8,006 nt of DNA from Zoogloeaceae bacterium. GTDB taxonomy: Bacteria > Pseudomonadota > Gammaproteobacteria > Burkholderiales > Rhodocyclaceae. Location of the stretch: contig JAITNI010000356.1 in assembly GCA_031290535.1 (NCBI GenBank), forward strand, positions 1 through 8,006. The letters run 5' to 3'. Positions 1 to 6,910 of this stretch are shown here, piece after piece (the first letter of the stretch is position 1; each line of letters starts with the position of its first letter). The notes under the pieces are model-generated. The model ran no database searches, was not told the origin of the DNA, and saw only the letters and a list, made by a program, of their open reading frames with translations. A program made the position numbers and the translations under genes.

Positions 1-348
1 CATCAACTGGCCGTTGCCACCGGCAAAAGCCGTCCGGGGCTGGATCGGGCGCTGGAACACTCCGGCCTGCGCCGTCATTTTGTGGCCTCCCGAACCGCTG
101 ACTGTTGTCCTTCCAAGCCGCACCCGCAAATGCTGGAAGAACTGATGGACGAGCTGGACGCCTCGCCCGAACGCACTCTGATGATCGGCGACACGACGCA
201 CGATCTGCAAATGGCCCACAACGCGGGCGTGGGCGGATTGGGCGTCAGCTACGGCGCGCACCCGCCCGAACCGCTCCTCGCCCTGCGCCCGCTCGCCTGC
301 CTGCCCAGTGTCGCGGCGCTGGGCGACTGGCTGCGGGAGAATGCCTGA
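1..348 (+). CDS. HAD-family phosphatase (phosphoglycolate phosphatase-like), 3' part
   Basis: The reading frame is open from the first base and ends with TGA at 346-348, giving the last 115 residues of a protein that starts before the window. Three of the four HAD motifs are visible: motif II as ATGKSR (residues 6-11, Thr7), motif III as SKPHP (Lys39), and motif IV as GDTTHD (Asp64 and Asp68, the Mg2+ ligands). Motif I, with the nucleophilic Asp, lies upstream. HAD-IA enzymes of this type hydrolyse small phosphate esters in the cytosol. The SKPHP and GDTxxD forms fit the Gph-like group, but the substrate cannot be read from this fragment. In many betaproteobacteria a gene of this kind sits between rluC and a Rieske/S49-peptidase pair, and the S49 gene here fits that arrangement. 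Nothing convincing is seen in the 92 bases between its stop and the following mobile element. Confidence 0.9.
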   Translation, partial: HQLAVATGKSRPGLDRALEHSGLRRHFVASRTADCCPSKPHPQMLEELMDELDASPERTLMIGDTTHDLQMAHNAGVGGLGVSYGAHPPEPLLALRPLACLPSVAALGDWLRENA

Positions 349-440
349 GACGCTGGCAGTCCATGCAGTCGCAATCGACAGCGCCGCCGCTTGCGGGTAT
401 GCTTCACGGCGTTGCCAGTCGTGTCTGGCTCGCCTTTTAA

Positions 441-550
441 CTAAGGAAACTCTGCACAAGGCCGTTCGCCCTGAGCTTGTCGAAGGGTATTCCCCACAAA
501 AACAAGGGCTTCGACAAGCTCAGCCCGAACGGGTGGAACAGTTTCCCTAA
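441..550. mobile_element. MITE-like element with IS5-type ends and CTAA target duplication
   Basis: A 102-base element (445-546) is flanked on both sides by CTAA (441-444 and 547-550), which looks like a target-site duplication. Its ends are imperfect inverted repeats: GGAAACTCTGCAC on the left, and GGAAACTGTTCCAC as the complement of the right end. The first seven bases are identical and a final CAC is shared. A C-T/A-A-R target and ends resembling GGRRACYNTTGCA are characteristic of IS5-family transposons, so this is probably a non-autonomous derivative. It contains no credible coding region. The interior is almost entirely a long palindrome, listed separately. It ends about 18 bases before the ATG of the S49 peptidase gene, so that gene's native upstream sequence has been displaced. 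The IS5 assignment is inferred from end sequence and target size only. Confidence 0.65.
462..532. repeat. Large inverted repeat of the CTGAGCTTGTCGAAG class
   Basis: The left arm (462-487) and right arm (506-532) are reverse complements over CCGTTCG, then a 3-base mismatch block (CCC against GGC), then TGAGCTTGTCGAAG. An 18-base A/C-rich loop (488-505) separates them. The core TTCGACAAGCTCA / TGAGCTTGTCGAA is a repetitive extragenic palindrome found dispersed in many proteobacterial genomes (established knowledge). Transcribed, it would form a stem of roughly 24 bp. It lacks a T-tract immediately after the right arm, so it is not a classical terminator. It lies wholly inside the CTAA-flanked element, which suggests that the palindrome travels as cargo or as the body of a MITE. 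Confidence 0.85.
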
Positions 551-568
551 ACTTTTGGACAATGTGTG

Positions 569-1552
569 ATGGATTCTCCTGACAATACCCCTCCCAATCC
601 CCCCCGGAACGCGCCCGACTGGGAGCGCAAGACACTGGAAAAGCTGGCGTTTGCGGCGCTGAATGAGCAACGCGCCCGGCGGCGCTGGGGCATTTTTTTC
701 AAGCTGGCGGGGTTTCTCTATCTGCTGGTGGTGCTGGTTGCGGTAGTGGACTGGTCGCCCAGTGGTGACGCCAAACGGGGCGGGCCGCGTCATACGGCGC
801 TGATCAATGTCTATGGCGTCATTGAGGCCAATGGCGATGTCAGCGCCGACAAGATTTCGACGGCGCTGCGCGCCGCGTTTGAGGATAAAAATACGGCGGG
901 CGTGGTGCTTCGCATCAACAGCCCCGGCGGCAGCCCGGTGCAGTCCGGCATCATTTTTGACGAAATGCGCCGCCTGAAGGCCAAGTATCCCGACACGCCG
1001 CTGTACGCCGTCGTGGAAGACCTCTGCGCGTCCGGCGGGTATTACATCGCGGCCGGGGCGGACAAGATTTATGTCGACAAGGCCAGTCTGGTGGGTTCGA
1101 TTGGCGTCCTGATGAATGGTTTTGGTTTTACCGGCGCAATGGAAAAAGTGGGCGTCGAGCGGCGGCTGATGACGGCGGGAGCCAACAAGGGGCTGCTGGA
1201 TCCCTTTTCGCCCATCACGCCGGAACAAAAAGCGCATGTGCAGACCATGCTGGATGAACTGCATCAGCAGTTCATCACCGTCGTACGCACGGGGCGCGGC
1301 GAGCGCCTGAAAGAAACGCCGGAAACCTTCTCCGGCCTCATCTGGTCGGGCGAGCAGGGCATCAAGATGGGGCTGGTCGACGAACTGGGTACGGTGGATT
1401 TTGTGGCGCGGGAAGTCATCAAGGCGGAAAAACTGGTGGATTATTCGGTCAAGCAAAATCTGGCCGAACGCTTCGCCAAACGCTTTGGGGCAGACGCCGC
1501 CACGGGCTTTGGGCGGGGATTGCTCGAAGAAATGAGCGGGCAGGTGCGTTAG
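569..1552 (+). CDS. sppA: S49-family signal peptide peptidase (SppA, 36-kDa type)
   Basis: This is a membrane-anchored serine protease, probably degrading cleaved signal peptides or other membrane-associated peptides from the periplasmic face. Residues 1-39 are a proline-rich, then basic, N-terminus ending in RRR. Residues about 40-62 form one hydrophobic anchor. The catalytic domain follows, with the conserved INSPGGSP loop (about 117-124), the nucleophile Ser155 in DLCASGGYY, and the general base Lys207 in AGANKGLLDPF. The 52-residue Ser-Lys spacing equals that of Bacillus subtilis SppA. At 327 residues it is a single-domain form, not the tandem 67-kDa E. coli form. ATG at 569 was chosen over the adjacent in-frame GTG at 566; a weak GGA at 557-559 could serve either. 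A Rieske ferredoxin gene often precedes it in betaproteobacteria but is absent. A strong terminator follows 11 bases after the stop. Confidence 0.93.
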   Translation: MDSPDNTPPNPPRNAPDWERKTLEKLAFAALNEQRARRRWGIFFKLAGFLYLLVVLVAVVDWSPSGDAKRGGPRHTALINVYGVIEANGDVSADKISTALRAAFEDKNTAGVVLRINSPGGSPVQSGIIFDEMRRLKAKYPDTPLYAVVEDLCASGGYYIAAGADKIYVDKASLVGSIGVLMNGFGFTGAMEKVGVERRLMTAGANKGLLDPFSPITPEQKAHVQTMLDELHQQFITVVRTGRGERLKETPETFSGLIWSGEQGIKMGLVDELGTVDFVAREVIKAEKLVDYSVKQNLAERFAKRFGADAATGFGRGLLEEMSGQVR

Positions 1553-1563
1553 GCCATTGCGGC

Positions 1564-1600
1564 TAAAAACGGGGAAACCTTCCGGCTTTCCCCGTTTTTA
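1564..1600 (+). terminator. Rho-independent terminator after the S49 peptidase gene
   Basis: TAAAAACGGGGAAA (1564-1577) and TTTCCCCGTTTTTA (1587-1600) are perfect reverse complements over 14 bp around a 9-base loop (1578-1586). The GC core is flanked by an A-run on the left and a T-run on the right, so the structure can terminate in both directions. It starts 11 bases after the TAG of the peptidase gene and insulates the following macroglobulin operon. Confidence 0.93.
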
Positions 1601-1631
1601 ACGGCCGTCCTCTGGGCGACCAGAAATCACC

Positions 1632-1670
1632 TTGTGATACTTCTTGTGAAAAGATGGGTACAATTACAAC
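1632..1670 (+). promoter_or_regulatory. Candidate promoter for the macroglobulin operon
   Basis: The 100 bases between the terminator and the start codon must hold the promoter if the terminator is effective. TACAAT at 1659-1664 and TACAAC at 1665-1670 are plausible -10 boxes, and TTGTGA occurs twice (1632-1637 and 1644-1649) as a possible -35. No pair has ideal spacing: 15 bases between 1644-1649 and 1665-1670, and 9 or 21 for the combinations with TACAAT. A start point near 1670-1677 would give a leader of about 25-30 bases. The location is supported by context; the exact boxes are not settled. Confidence 0.35.
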
Positions 1671-1690
1671 CGAATTTTGATTCAACAACT

Positions 1691-1703
1691 AGGTGAAGCC
1701 GTG
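1691..1703 (+). promoter_or_regulatory. Ribosome binding site that fixes a GTG start
   Basis: AGGTGA (1691-1696) lies four bases before GTG at 1701-1703, and its AGG core lies seven bases before, which is normal Shine-Dalgarno spacing. The in-frame TTG at 1677 has no such signal upstream. Starting at the GTG also gives a classic N-terminus: a short polar, basic stretch (RK at residues 6-7) followed directly by a hydrophobic segment. Confidence 0.75.
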
Positions 1704-4700
1704 AATATCAGTCAGCGTAAAACAGGCGTAATTTTAGGTGTGGCGGTGTTGCTGCTTGTGATGGTGCTGGGGGTCTCTCTGGGGCAGCGGCTGCGGGGCG
1801 GCGCGTCCGGCCCGACGGCAGCGGGCGACAGCGCGGCGGTCAAGGCGCTGGAAGCCGAGATGGAGGAGAGTTCCGGCCCCATTGAGCTGGTCGAACTCAA
1901 TAACCGCGATCTGGACGGCTCTCCAGCGCTGGCGCTCACCTTTACCCAGACGCTCGACGCGCGGCAGGACTATGACGAATTTATTCAGGTGTTCGCGATG
2001 CCCACACGGGCGGGGGACAAAACCCGGCGTTCGGACGATGAGGACGAAAATGAGGGGGAAAGCAGCCATGCCGCCAGCGGCGCGGTAGTCGCCAGCACCG
2101 CCCCGGAAGATGTCAGCAGCGCGGGCGGCGCGCAGGTGTCGGGTTCCTGGGTGGTGGGCGAAAATCCCCGCCTGCTCTTTTTTCCGCACATCAAGCCGGA
2201 AACCCGCTACGTGGTGCGCGTCGCTCCCGGCGTTCCGGCAAAAAACGGCAACAAGACCCACGCCGAGTCCCGCTACAGCATTGTCACCGCTGCCGTCTCG
2301 CCCGCCTATTATTTTGCCAGCAAGGGCATCGTGCTGCCCGCCCGGCAAAATGGCGGCCTGCCAGTCGTGACCGTCAATGTGCCGGAAGTGGATGTGCAGT
2401 TTCTGCGGGTCAAACCCGAACAGATCTCCCGTTTTCTGGATCGCGTCATTGGCGGCAACAGCGGCAATAGCGGCGGCGAGGACGAGGACGATGAGTATTA
2501 CTCCGACAATCGCAGCCTGAAGGGCGCGGTCAATAACTGGGAGCTGGATCGCTTCCACGCCATGACGGAGAGCGTCTATAGCGGGCGTTTTCTGACCGAG
2601 CAAAAGGCCAACCGGCGCAGCGTCACCTTTTTGCCGGTGGAGGACATCAAGGAACTGGCCGAACCCGGCATTTACATTGCCGTCATGAGCCAGCCGAACC
2701 GCTTTCGCTACGAATATCAGGTGACGTATTTTTATACCAGCAATCTGGGTCTGCACACGCGCCTGTTTGAAAAACGGGCGGACGCCTATGTCAGTGGTCT
2801 GGATGACGGCAAGGCGATTGCGGGCGTGGAAGTCTCCTGGCTGGATCCGCAGGGCAAGATTCTCCTGCAATCCAAAACGGATGCCGAAGGTCGCGCCCAT
2901 TTTGCCGAGCGTCCCAGGGATGCCCGCGTGCTCATGGCGCGGCGGGATAAGGAAGTGGCGCTGATCGCCCTGAAGGAACCGGCGCTGGATTTGTCCGAAT
3001 ACGACATCAGCGGGTTTCCCGGTCGGGCGGTGAGCCTGTTTGCCTATTCCGGGCGCAACCTGTACCGGCCCGGCGAACGCTTTGAGGTTTCCGTGCTGGC
3101 GCGTGACGCGGATGGGCATCCGGTTCCGGAGCAGCCCGTGCAGGCCATTCTCAAGGGGCCAGACGGCAAGGCGCAATTCACCGCCACCTGGCAACCGGAG
3201 CAGCTCTTGTCCGGCTACTACCAGCGGGCGCTGGAAGTTCCCGCCGACGCCGCCACCGGTTTCTGGAATCTGGAACTGCGCGCCGACCCGGCGGATAAAC
3301 GGCCTTCCACCGTGTATCGCTTTGGCGTGGAGGAATTCTTGCCGGAACGCATGAAGCTGGACTTGAGCGCCGCCAGCGCCCAACTGGACGCCAAACATCC
3401 CTTCGCGCTGAAAGTGGCGGGCAATTATCTGTATGGCGCGCCCGCTGCGGGCAATCGTTTGCTGGGCGTGGCGTCGTTTGCGCGCCAAAAAAATCCGCTT
3501 GCCGCCAAACTGCCCGGTTTTGAGTTTGGCGACGCCAACGAGGATTCCGCCCGTCACCGTGAGGAATTGAAGGAAACCACGCTGGACGAAAGCGGCAAGG
3601 CCAGTCTTGACATTGATCTTGACAAGGCCGCCGACCGGCACTCGCCCTTCATGGTACGCGCCACGATGAGCCTCTTGGAGAGCGGCGGGCGTCCGGTCAT
3701 CCGTTCGCTGGAGCGCACCTACTGGCCCGCGCCGCAACTGCTCGCCGTGCGGCCACTGTTTACCGGCGATTATGCACAGATGGGCAGCCCGGTGTCATTC
3801 GAGGTGATTCGCGCCGACGCCAACGGCAAACTGTCCGGCGGCGCGTTTCCGGCGCGGCTGTTCCGGGAAGACCGCGATTATTACTGGCGCTTTGAAGACG
3901 GGCGCGGCTGGCATTCCGGCTATACGGAAACCGACGAACTGGTGGCCTCCACGAGCGTGAACCTCCCTGCCGGACAGCGCGGCAAACTGACGCTGCCGGT
4001 CAAGTATGGCCGTTACCGGCTGGAAATCCACGACCCGGAAACGGGCAAGCGCCTGCTGTACCGCTTTTATGCCGGATGGAGCGCCAAATCGGATGAAAGC
4101 CAGGGCGTGCGTCCCGACCGCGTGAACCTGAAGCTGGACAAACCCGCCTACAAGGAAGGGGAAACCGCGCATCTGACCATCACGCCGCCCCACGCGGGCG
4201 AGGCGCTGATTAGCGTGGAAAGCGACCGAACCCTGTGGGTGCAGCGCGTCGCCGTGCCCGCCGAGGGCAAGACGGTGGATATTCCGGTCAAGCCGGAATG
4301 GCTGCGTCATGATCTGTATGTTTCCGTGCTGGTGCTGCGTCCCGGCAAAAACGCGCAGGCGACGCCCGCCCGCGCTCTGGGGCTGGCCTACCTGCCGCTG
4401 GAACGCGGGGAGCGCAAGCTGGACGTGAAGCTGGACGCGCCCAAAAAAATGCTGCCCGAGACGCCGCTGAAAGTCAAAATCAAAGTCCCCGGCCTGAAGA
4501 GCCAGCAACCCGGTCAACCCGGCCAAAAAGCGCAGGTGACGCTATCCGCCGTCGATGTGGGGATTCTGAACATCACCAATTTTGCCTCGCCCGATCCCTT
4601 CGGCCACTTTTTTGGCAAATTGCGTTATGGGGCCGATCAATATGACGTGTATGGCCGCCTGATCGAAAAAATGGACGGACAAAAGGGCAAGCTCAAGTTT

Positions 4701-6848
4701 GGCGGCGACGCCGCGCCGCAGGCCAGCAAGAGCCTGCCCAAAAAGGTGCGTCTGGTCGATCTCTTTTCCGGCCCGGTGATTCTGAACAGCAATGGCGAGG
4801 CGGAAATTACCCTGCCCGTGCCCGATTTCAACGGCCAGTTGCGCCTGATGGCGGTGGTTGCCGCCGCCGACCGCTTTGGCAGCGCCGAAGCCGAAATCAC
4901 CGTCGCCGCGCCGCTGGTGGCGGAACTCTCCACGCCGCGCTTTCTGACGCTGGGCGACAGCGCCATTGTGGCGCTGGATTTGCACAATCTTTCCGGGGCC
5001 GATCAGGATTTGCAGGTGGAACTCGCCAATGAAGGCGGCCTGCGAATCGGGGACGCCAAGCGCAAGGTGAGCCTGAAAGACCAGCAAAAAGTTACCCTGC
5101 GCTTTCCGCTGGAAGCGGGCAGGGCGTTTGGGCTGACGCCCGTCTCGGTCAAGGTGAGCGGCAGCGTGAATCTCAGCCGCGAATTCGCGCTGGAAGTCGA
5201 GGCGGCAACGCCCCGGCAGCAAATCCTGCGCCGCTACGTGCTCGCGCCCGGCGAAAGCCTGAATCTGCAAGCGGATCTGGGCGGCCTGTTGCCTTCGACC
5301 GTGGTGAGCCACCTCACCGTGTCCGACACGCCGCCGCTGGATGTCAAAACCGCCATCCGGGGCTTGCTGACCTATCCCTACGGTTGCGCCGAGCAGACCA
5401 CCAGCACGGCTTATCCGCATGTCTTCATCGGCGCGGAAGAGGCAAAAGCCTTTGGCCTGAAAACCTTTACCCGCGAAGAACGGGCGAACATGCTGGAAAA
5501 AGCCATTGCCCGTCTGGGCGCCATGCAAGCGCCCAATGGCGGCTTCAGCCTGTGGGGGAACGCCTCGCATTATGAATACTGGCTGTCGTCCTACGTCAGC
5601 AACTTTTTACTCGACGCCCGCGAACAGGGTTTTGTGGCACCGGAGCGGATGCAGCAGCAGGCGATGGATTTTCTTCTGAAAGGCTTTCAGGAGGGCGTTT
5701 CGGGTTTGCCCGCCGGGGCGGTCAATTATGACGAAAACAGCGTTTGGCGCGATTATCACTACGCGGGCAGCGGGCGTTTTGCCGTTCTGGCTTACGGGGG
5801 CTATGTGCTGGCGCGGCAATCCAAAGCGCCGCTCTCCACCCTGCGCCAGCTCTACGACCTCAGGGCGCGGGCGCATTCCGGCCTCGCGCTCGTGCATCTG
5901 GGGCTTGCCCTGCATCTGATGGGCGACGAAAAGCGGGGAGAAACCGCCATCGCGGAAGGGCTGGCCAAGGCGCGTCCCAATGACCGCTGGTGGGGCGATT
6001 ATGGCAGCGACCTGCGCGACGCGGCGCTCTCCTACGCGCTGCTGGAACGTCACCAGATCAAGGCGAACGGCAAGGAAAATCTCATTTCCCTCATCGCCCG
6101 CGAACTGGAACTCAAAGATCGCTGGAGTTACACCAGCACACAGGAAAAACTGGCGTTGTTTTTAGTCGCACGTCAAATGTTTGCGACTGCCGAAACCGGG
6201 ACGCCGTGGACGGTCAATCTGGCAAATCGGGCCGGGGTCAAAACCCTGACGAACAAGGGGACGCTGGTGCAAAGTCTGGAGGCCGCCGAACTGGGCAGCG
6301 TCAAACTCAGCAATCCCGGCCAGACCCGGCTGTATCTGGAACTGGCGCTGGAAGGGCACCCCGTCCAGATGCCTGCCGCCCGCAGGGACGCCGTGGAATT
6401 GCGCCGCGTGCTTTACGATTCCGAAGGCAAGCCCTTGGGCAACCGGAGCCTGAAGGTGGGCGAGAGCGTGCTGGTGCTTCTGGAAGTCAAACCCAGAGTG
6501 AACATCGCCAACGCGCTGGTGGTGGATCGCATTCCCGCCGGACTGGAAATCGAAAACCTCAACATCGTGCAGGGCGAGGGCATGGAGACCGTCAAACTGG
6601 GAGACGTCGACCCGGCGCAGGTGATGGGTGATACCGACATCCAGCATGTCGAGTTCCGCGACGACCGCTTCGCGGTGGCCCTGCGGCTCCGGGGCGGAAC
6701 AAAGAACCTCGTGTACCGCGCCCGCGTCGTCACGCCCGGCAAATTCGTCTTCCCCCCGCTCTACGCCGAAGACATGTACCGTCCCCAGGTCTATGGTCTG
6801 GCAGAAGGCGAGGGCAGCGTGACGGTGACGGAGGGAACGGCAAGGTAA
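1701..6848 (+). CDS. yfhM: Bacterial alpha-2-macroglobulin, thioester-containing (YfhM/ECAM type)
   Basis: This 1715-residue periplasmic protease trap is slightly longer than E. coli YfhM (about 1650). In this family a protease cuts a bait region, the protein collapses around it, and an internal Cys-Gln thioester binds it covalently. Residues about 9-27 are a hydrophobic export signal or anchor with no lipobox cysteine, unlike the enterobacterial lipoprotein. N-terminal macroglobulin domains follow, with a typical MG2-like YRPGE segment near 455. A bait-region domain starts near 945 (TLSAVDVGI), and a lysine-rich stretch at about 990-1018 is the likely bait. The core A2M domain lies near 1020-1110 (FSGPV, PDFNGQLRLMAV). 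The thioester motif Y-G-C-A-E-Q has Cys1229 and Gln1232 and begins the alpha-helical thioester domain. A C-terminal MG10-like domain ends the protein. Cys1229 is its only cysteine. Acidic inserts lie near 111-120 and 260-265. The next gene begins 62 bases downstream with no terminator between. Confidence 0.95.
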   Translation: MNISQRKTGVILGVAVLLLVMVLGVSLGQRLRGGASGPTAAGDSAAVKALEAEMEESSGPIELVELNNRDLDGSPALALTFTQTLDARQDYDEFIQVFAMPTRAGDKTRRSDDEDENEGESSHAASGAVVASTAPEDVSSAGGAQVSGSWVVGENPRLLFFPHIKPETRYVVRVAPGVPAKNGNKTHAESRYSIVTAAVSPAYYFASKGIVLPARQNGGLPVVTVNVPEVDVQFLRVKPEQISRFLDRVIGGNSGNSGGEDEDDEYYSDNRSLKGAVNNWELDRFHAMTESVYSGRFLTEQKANRRSVTFLPVEDIKELAEPGIYIAVMSQPNRFRYEYQVTYFYTSNLGLHTRLFEKRADAYVSGLDDGKAIAGVEVSWLDPQGKILLQSKTDAEGRAHFAERPRDARVLMARRDKEVALIALKEPALDLSEYDISGFPGRAVSLFAYSGRNLYRPGERFEVSVLARDADGHPVPEQPVQAILKGPDGKAQFTATWQPEQLLSGYYQRALEVPADAATGFWNLELRADPADKRPSTVYRFGVEEFLPERMKLDLSAASAQLDAKHPFALKVAGNYLYGAPAAGNRLLGVASFARQKNPLAAKLPGFEFGDANEDSARHREELKETTLDESGKASLDIDLDKAADRHSPFMVRATMSLLESGGRPVIRSLERTYWPAPQLLAVRPLFTGDYAQMGSPVSFEVIRADANGKLSGGAFPARLFREDRDYYWRFEDGRGWHSGYTETDELVASTSVNLPAGQRGKLTLPVKYGRYRLEIHDPETGKRLLYRFYAGWSAKSDESQGVRPDRVNLKLDKPAYKEGETAHLTITPPHAGEALISVESDRTLWVQRVAVPAEGKTVDIPVKPEWLRHDLYVSVLVLRPGKNAQATPARALGLAYLPLERGERKLDVKLDAPKKMLPETPLKVKIKVPGLKSQQPGQPGQKAQVTLSAVDVGILNITNFASPDPFGHFFGKLRYGADQYDVYGRLIEKMDGQKGKLKFGGDAAPQASKSLPKKVRLVDLFSGPVILNSNGEAEITLPVPDFNGQLRLMAVVAAADRFGSAEAEITVAAPLVAELSTPRFLTLGDSAIVALDLHNLSGADQDLQVELANEGGLRIGDAKRKVSLKDQQKVTLRFPLEAGRAFGLTPVSVKVSGSVNLSREFALEVEAATPRQQILRRYVLAPGESLNLQADLGGLLPSTVVSHLTVSDTPPLDVKTAIRGLLTYPYGCAEQTTSTAYPHVFIGAEEAKAFGLKTFTREERANMLEKAIARLGAMQAPNGGFSLWGNASHYEYWLSSYVSNFLLDAREQGFVAPERMQQQAMDFLLKGFQEGVSGLPAGAVNYDENSVWRDYHYAGSGRFAVLAYGGYVLARQSKAPLSTLRQLYDLRARAHSGLALVHLGLALHLMGDEKRGETAIAEGLAKARPNDRWWGDYGSDLRDAALSYALLERHQIKANGKENLISLIARELELKDRWSYTSTQEKLALFLVARQMFATAETGTPWTVNLANRAGVKTLTNKGTLVQSLEAAELGSVKLSNPGQTRLYLELALEGHPVQMPAARRDAVELRRVLYDSEGKPLGNRSLKVGESVLVLLEVKPRVNIANALVVDRIPAGLEIENLNIVQGEGMETVKLGDVDPAQVMGDTDIQHVEFRDDRFAVALRLRGGTKNLVYRARVVTPGKFVFPPLYAEDMYRPQVYGLAEGEGSVTVTEGTAR

Positions 6849-6910
6849 GCTGTCTTTTTTGGGTGGCGCGGCGAAGGTCGCGCCGCCAGACGCTTGCCCT
6901 GTCAAAAGAG

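Noticed and set aside
308..550. Open frame running from the end of the HAD gene through the mobile element
   Set aside because: It overlaps the HAD gene out of frame and crosses a palindromic repeat; its composition gives no sign of coding.
557..565. GACAAT just before the S49 peptidase start as a -10 box
   Set aside because: No acceptable -35 lies 16-18 bases upstream, and the position would imply a nearly leaderless message.
1677..1700. TTG start that would add eight residues to the macroglobulin
   Set aside because: There is no Shine-Dalgarno before it, while GTG 1701 has AGGTGA at proper spacing; the extra residues would themselves contain that ribosome binding site.
1734..3737. 667-residue open frame on the minus strand opposite the macroglobulin gene, with other long minus-strand frames at 3795-4526, 4542-5570 and 437-1456
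   Set aside because: They lie opposite strongly supported genes, their translations are rich in His, Arg, Gln and Ala as expected of a GC-rich antisense shadow, and none shows a recognisable domain or a plausible ribosome binding site.
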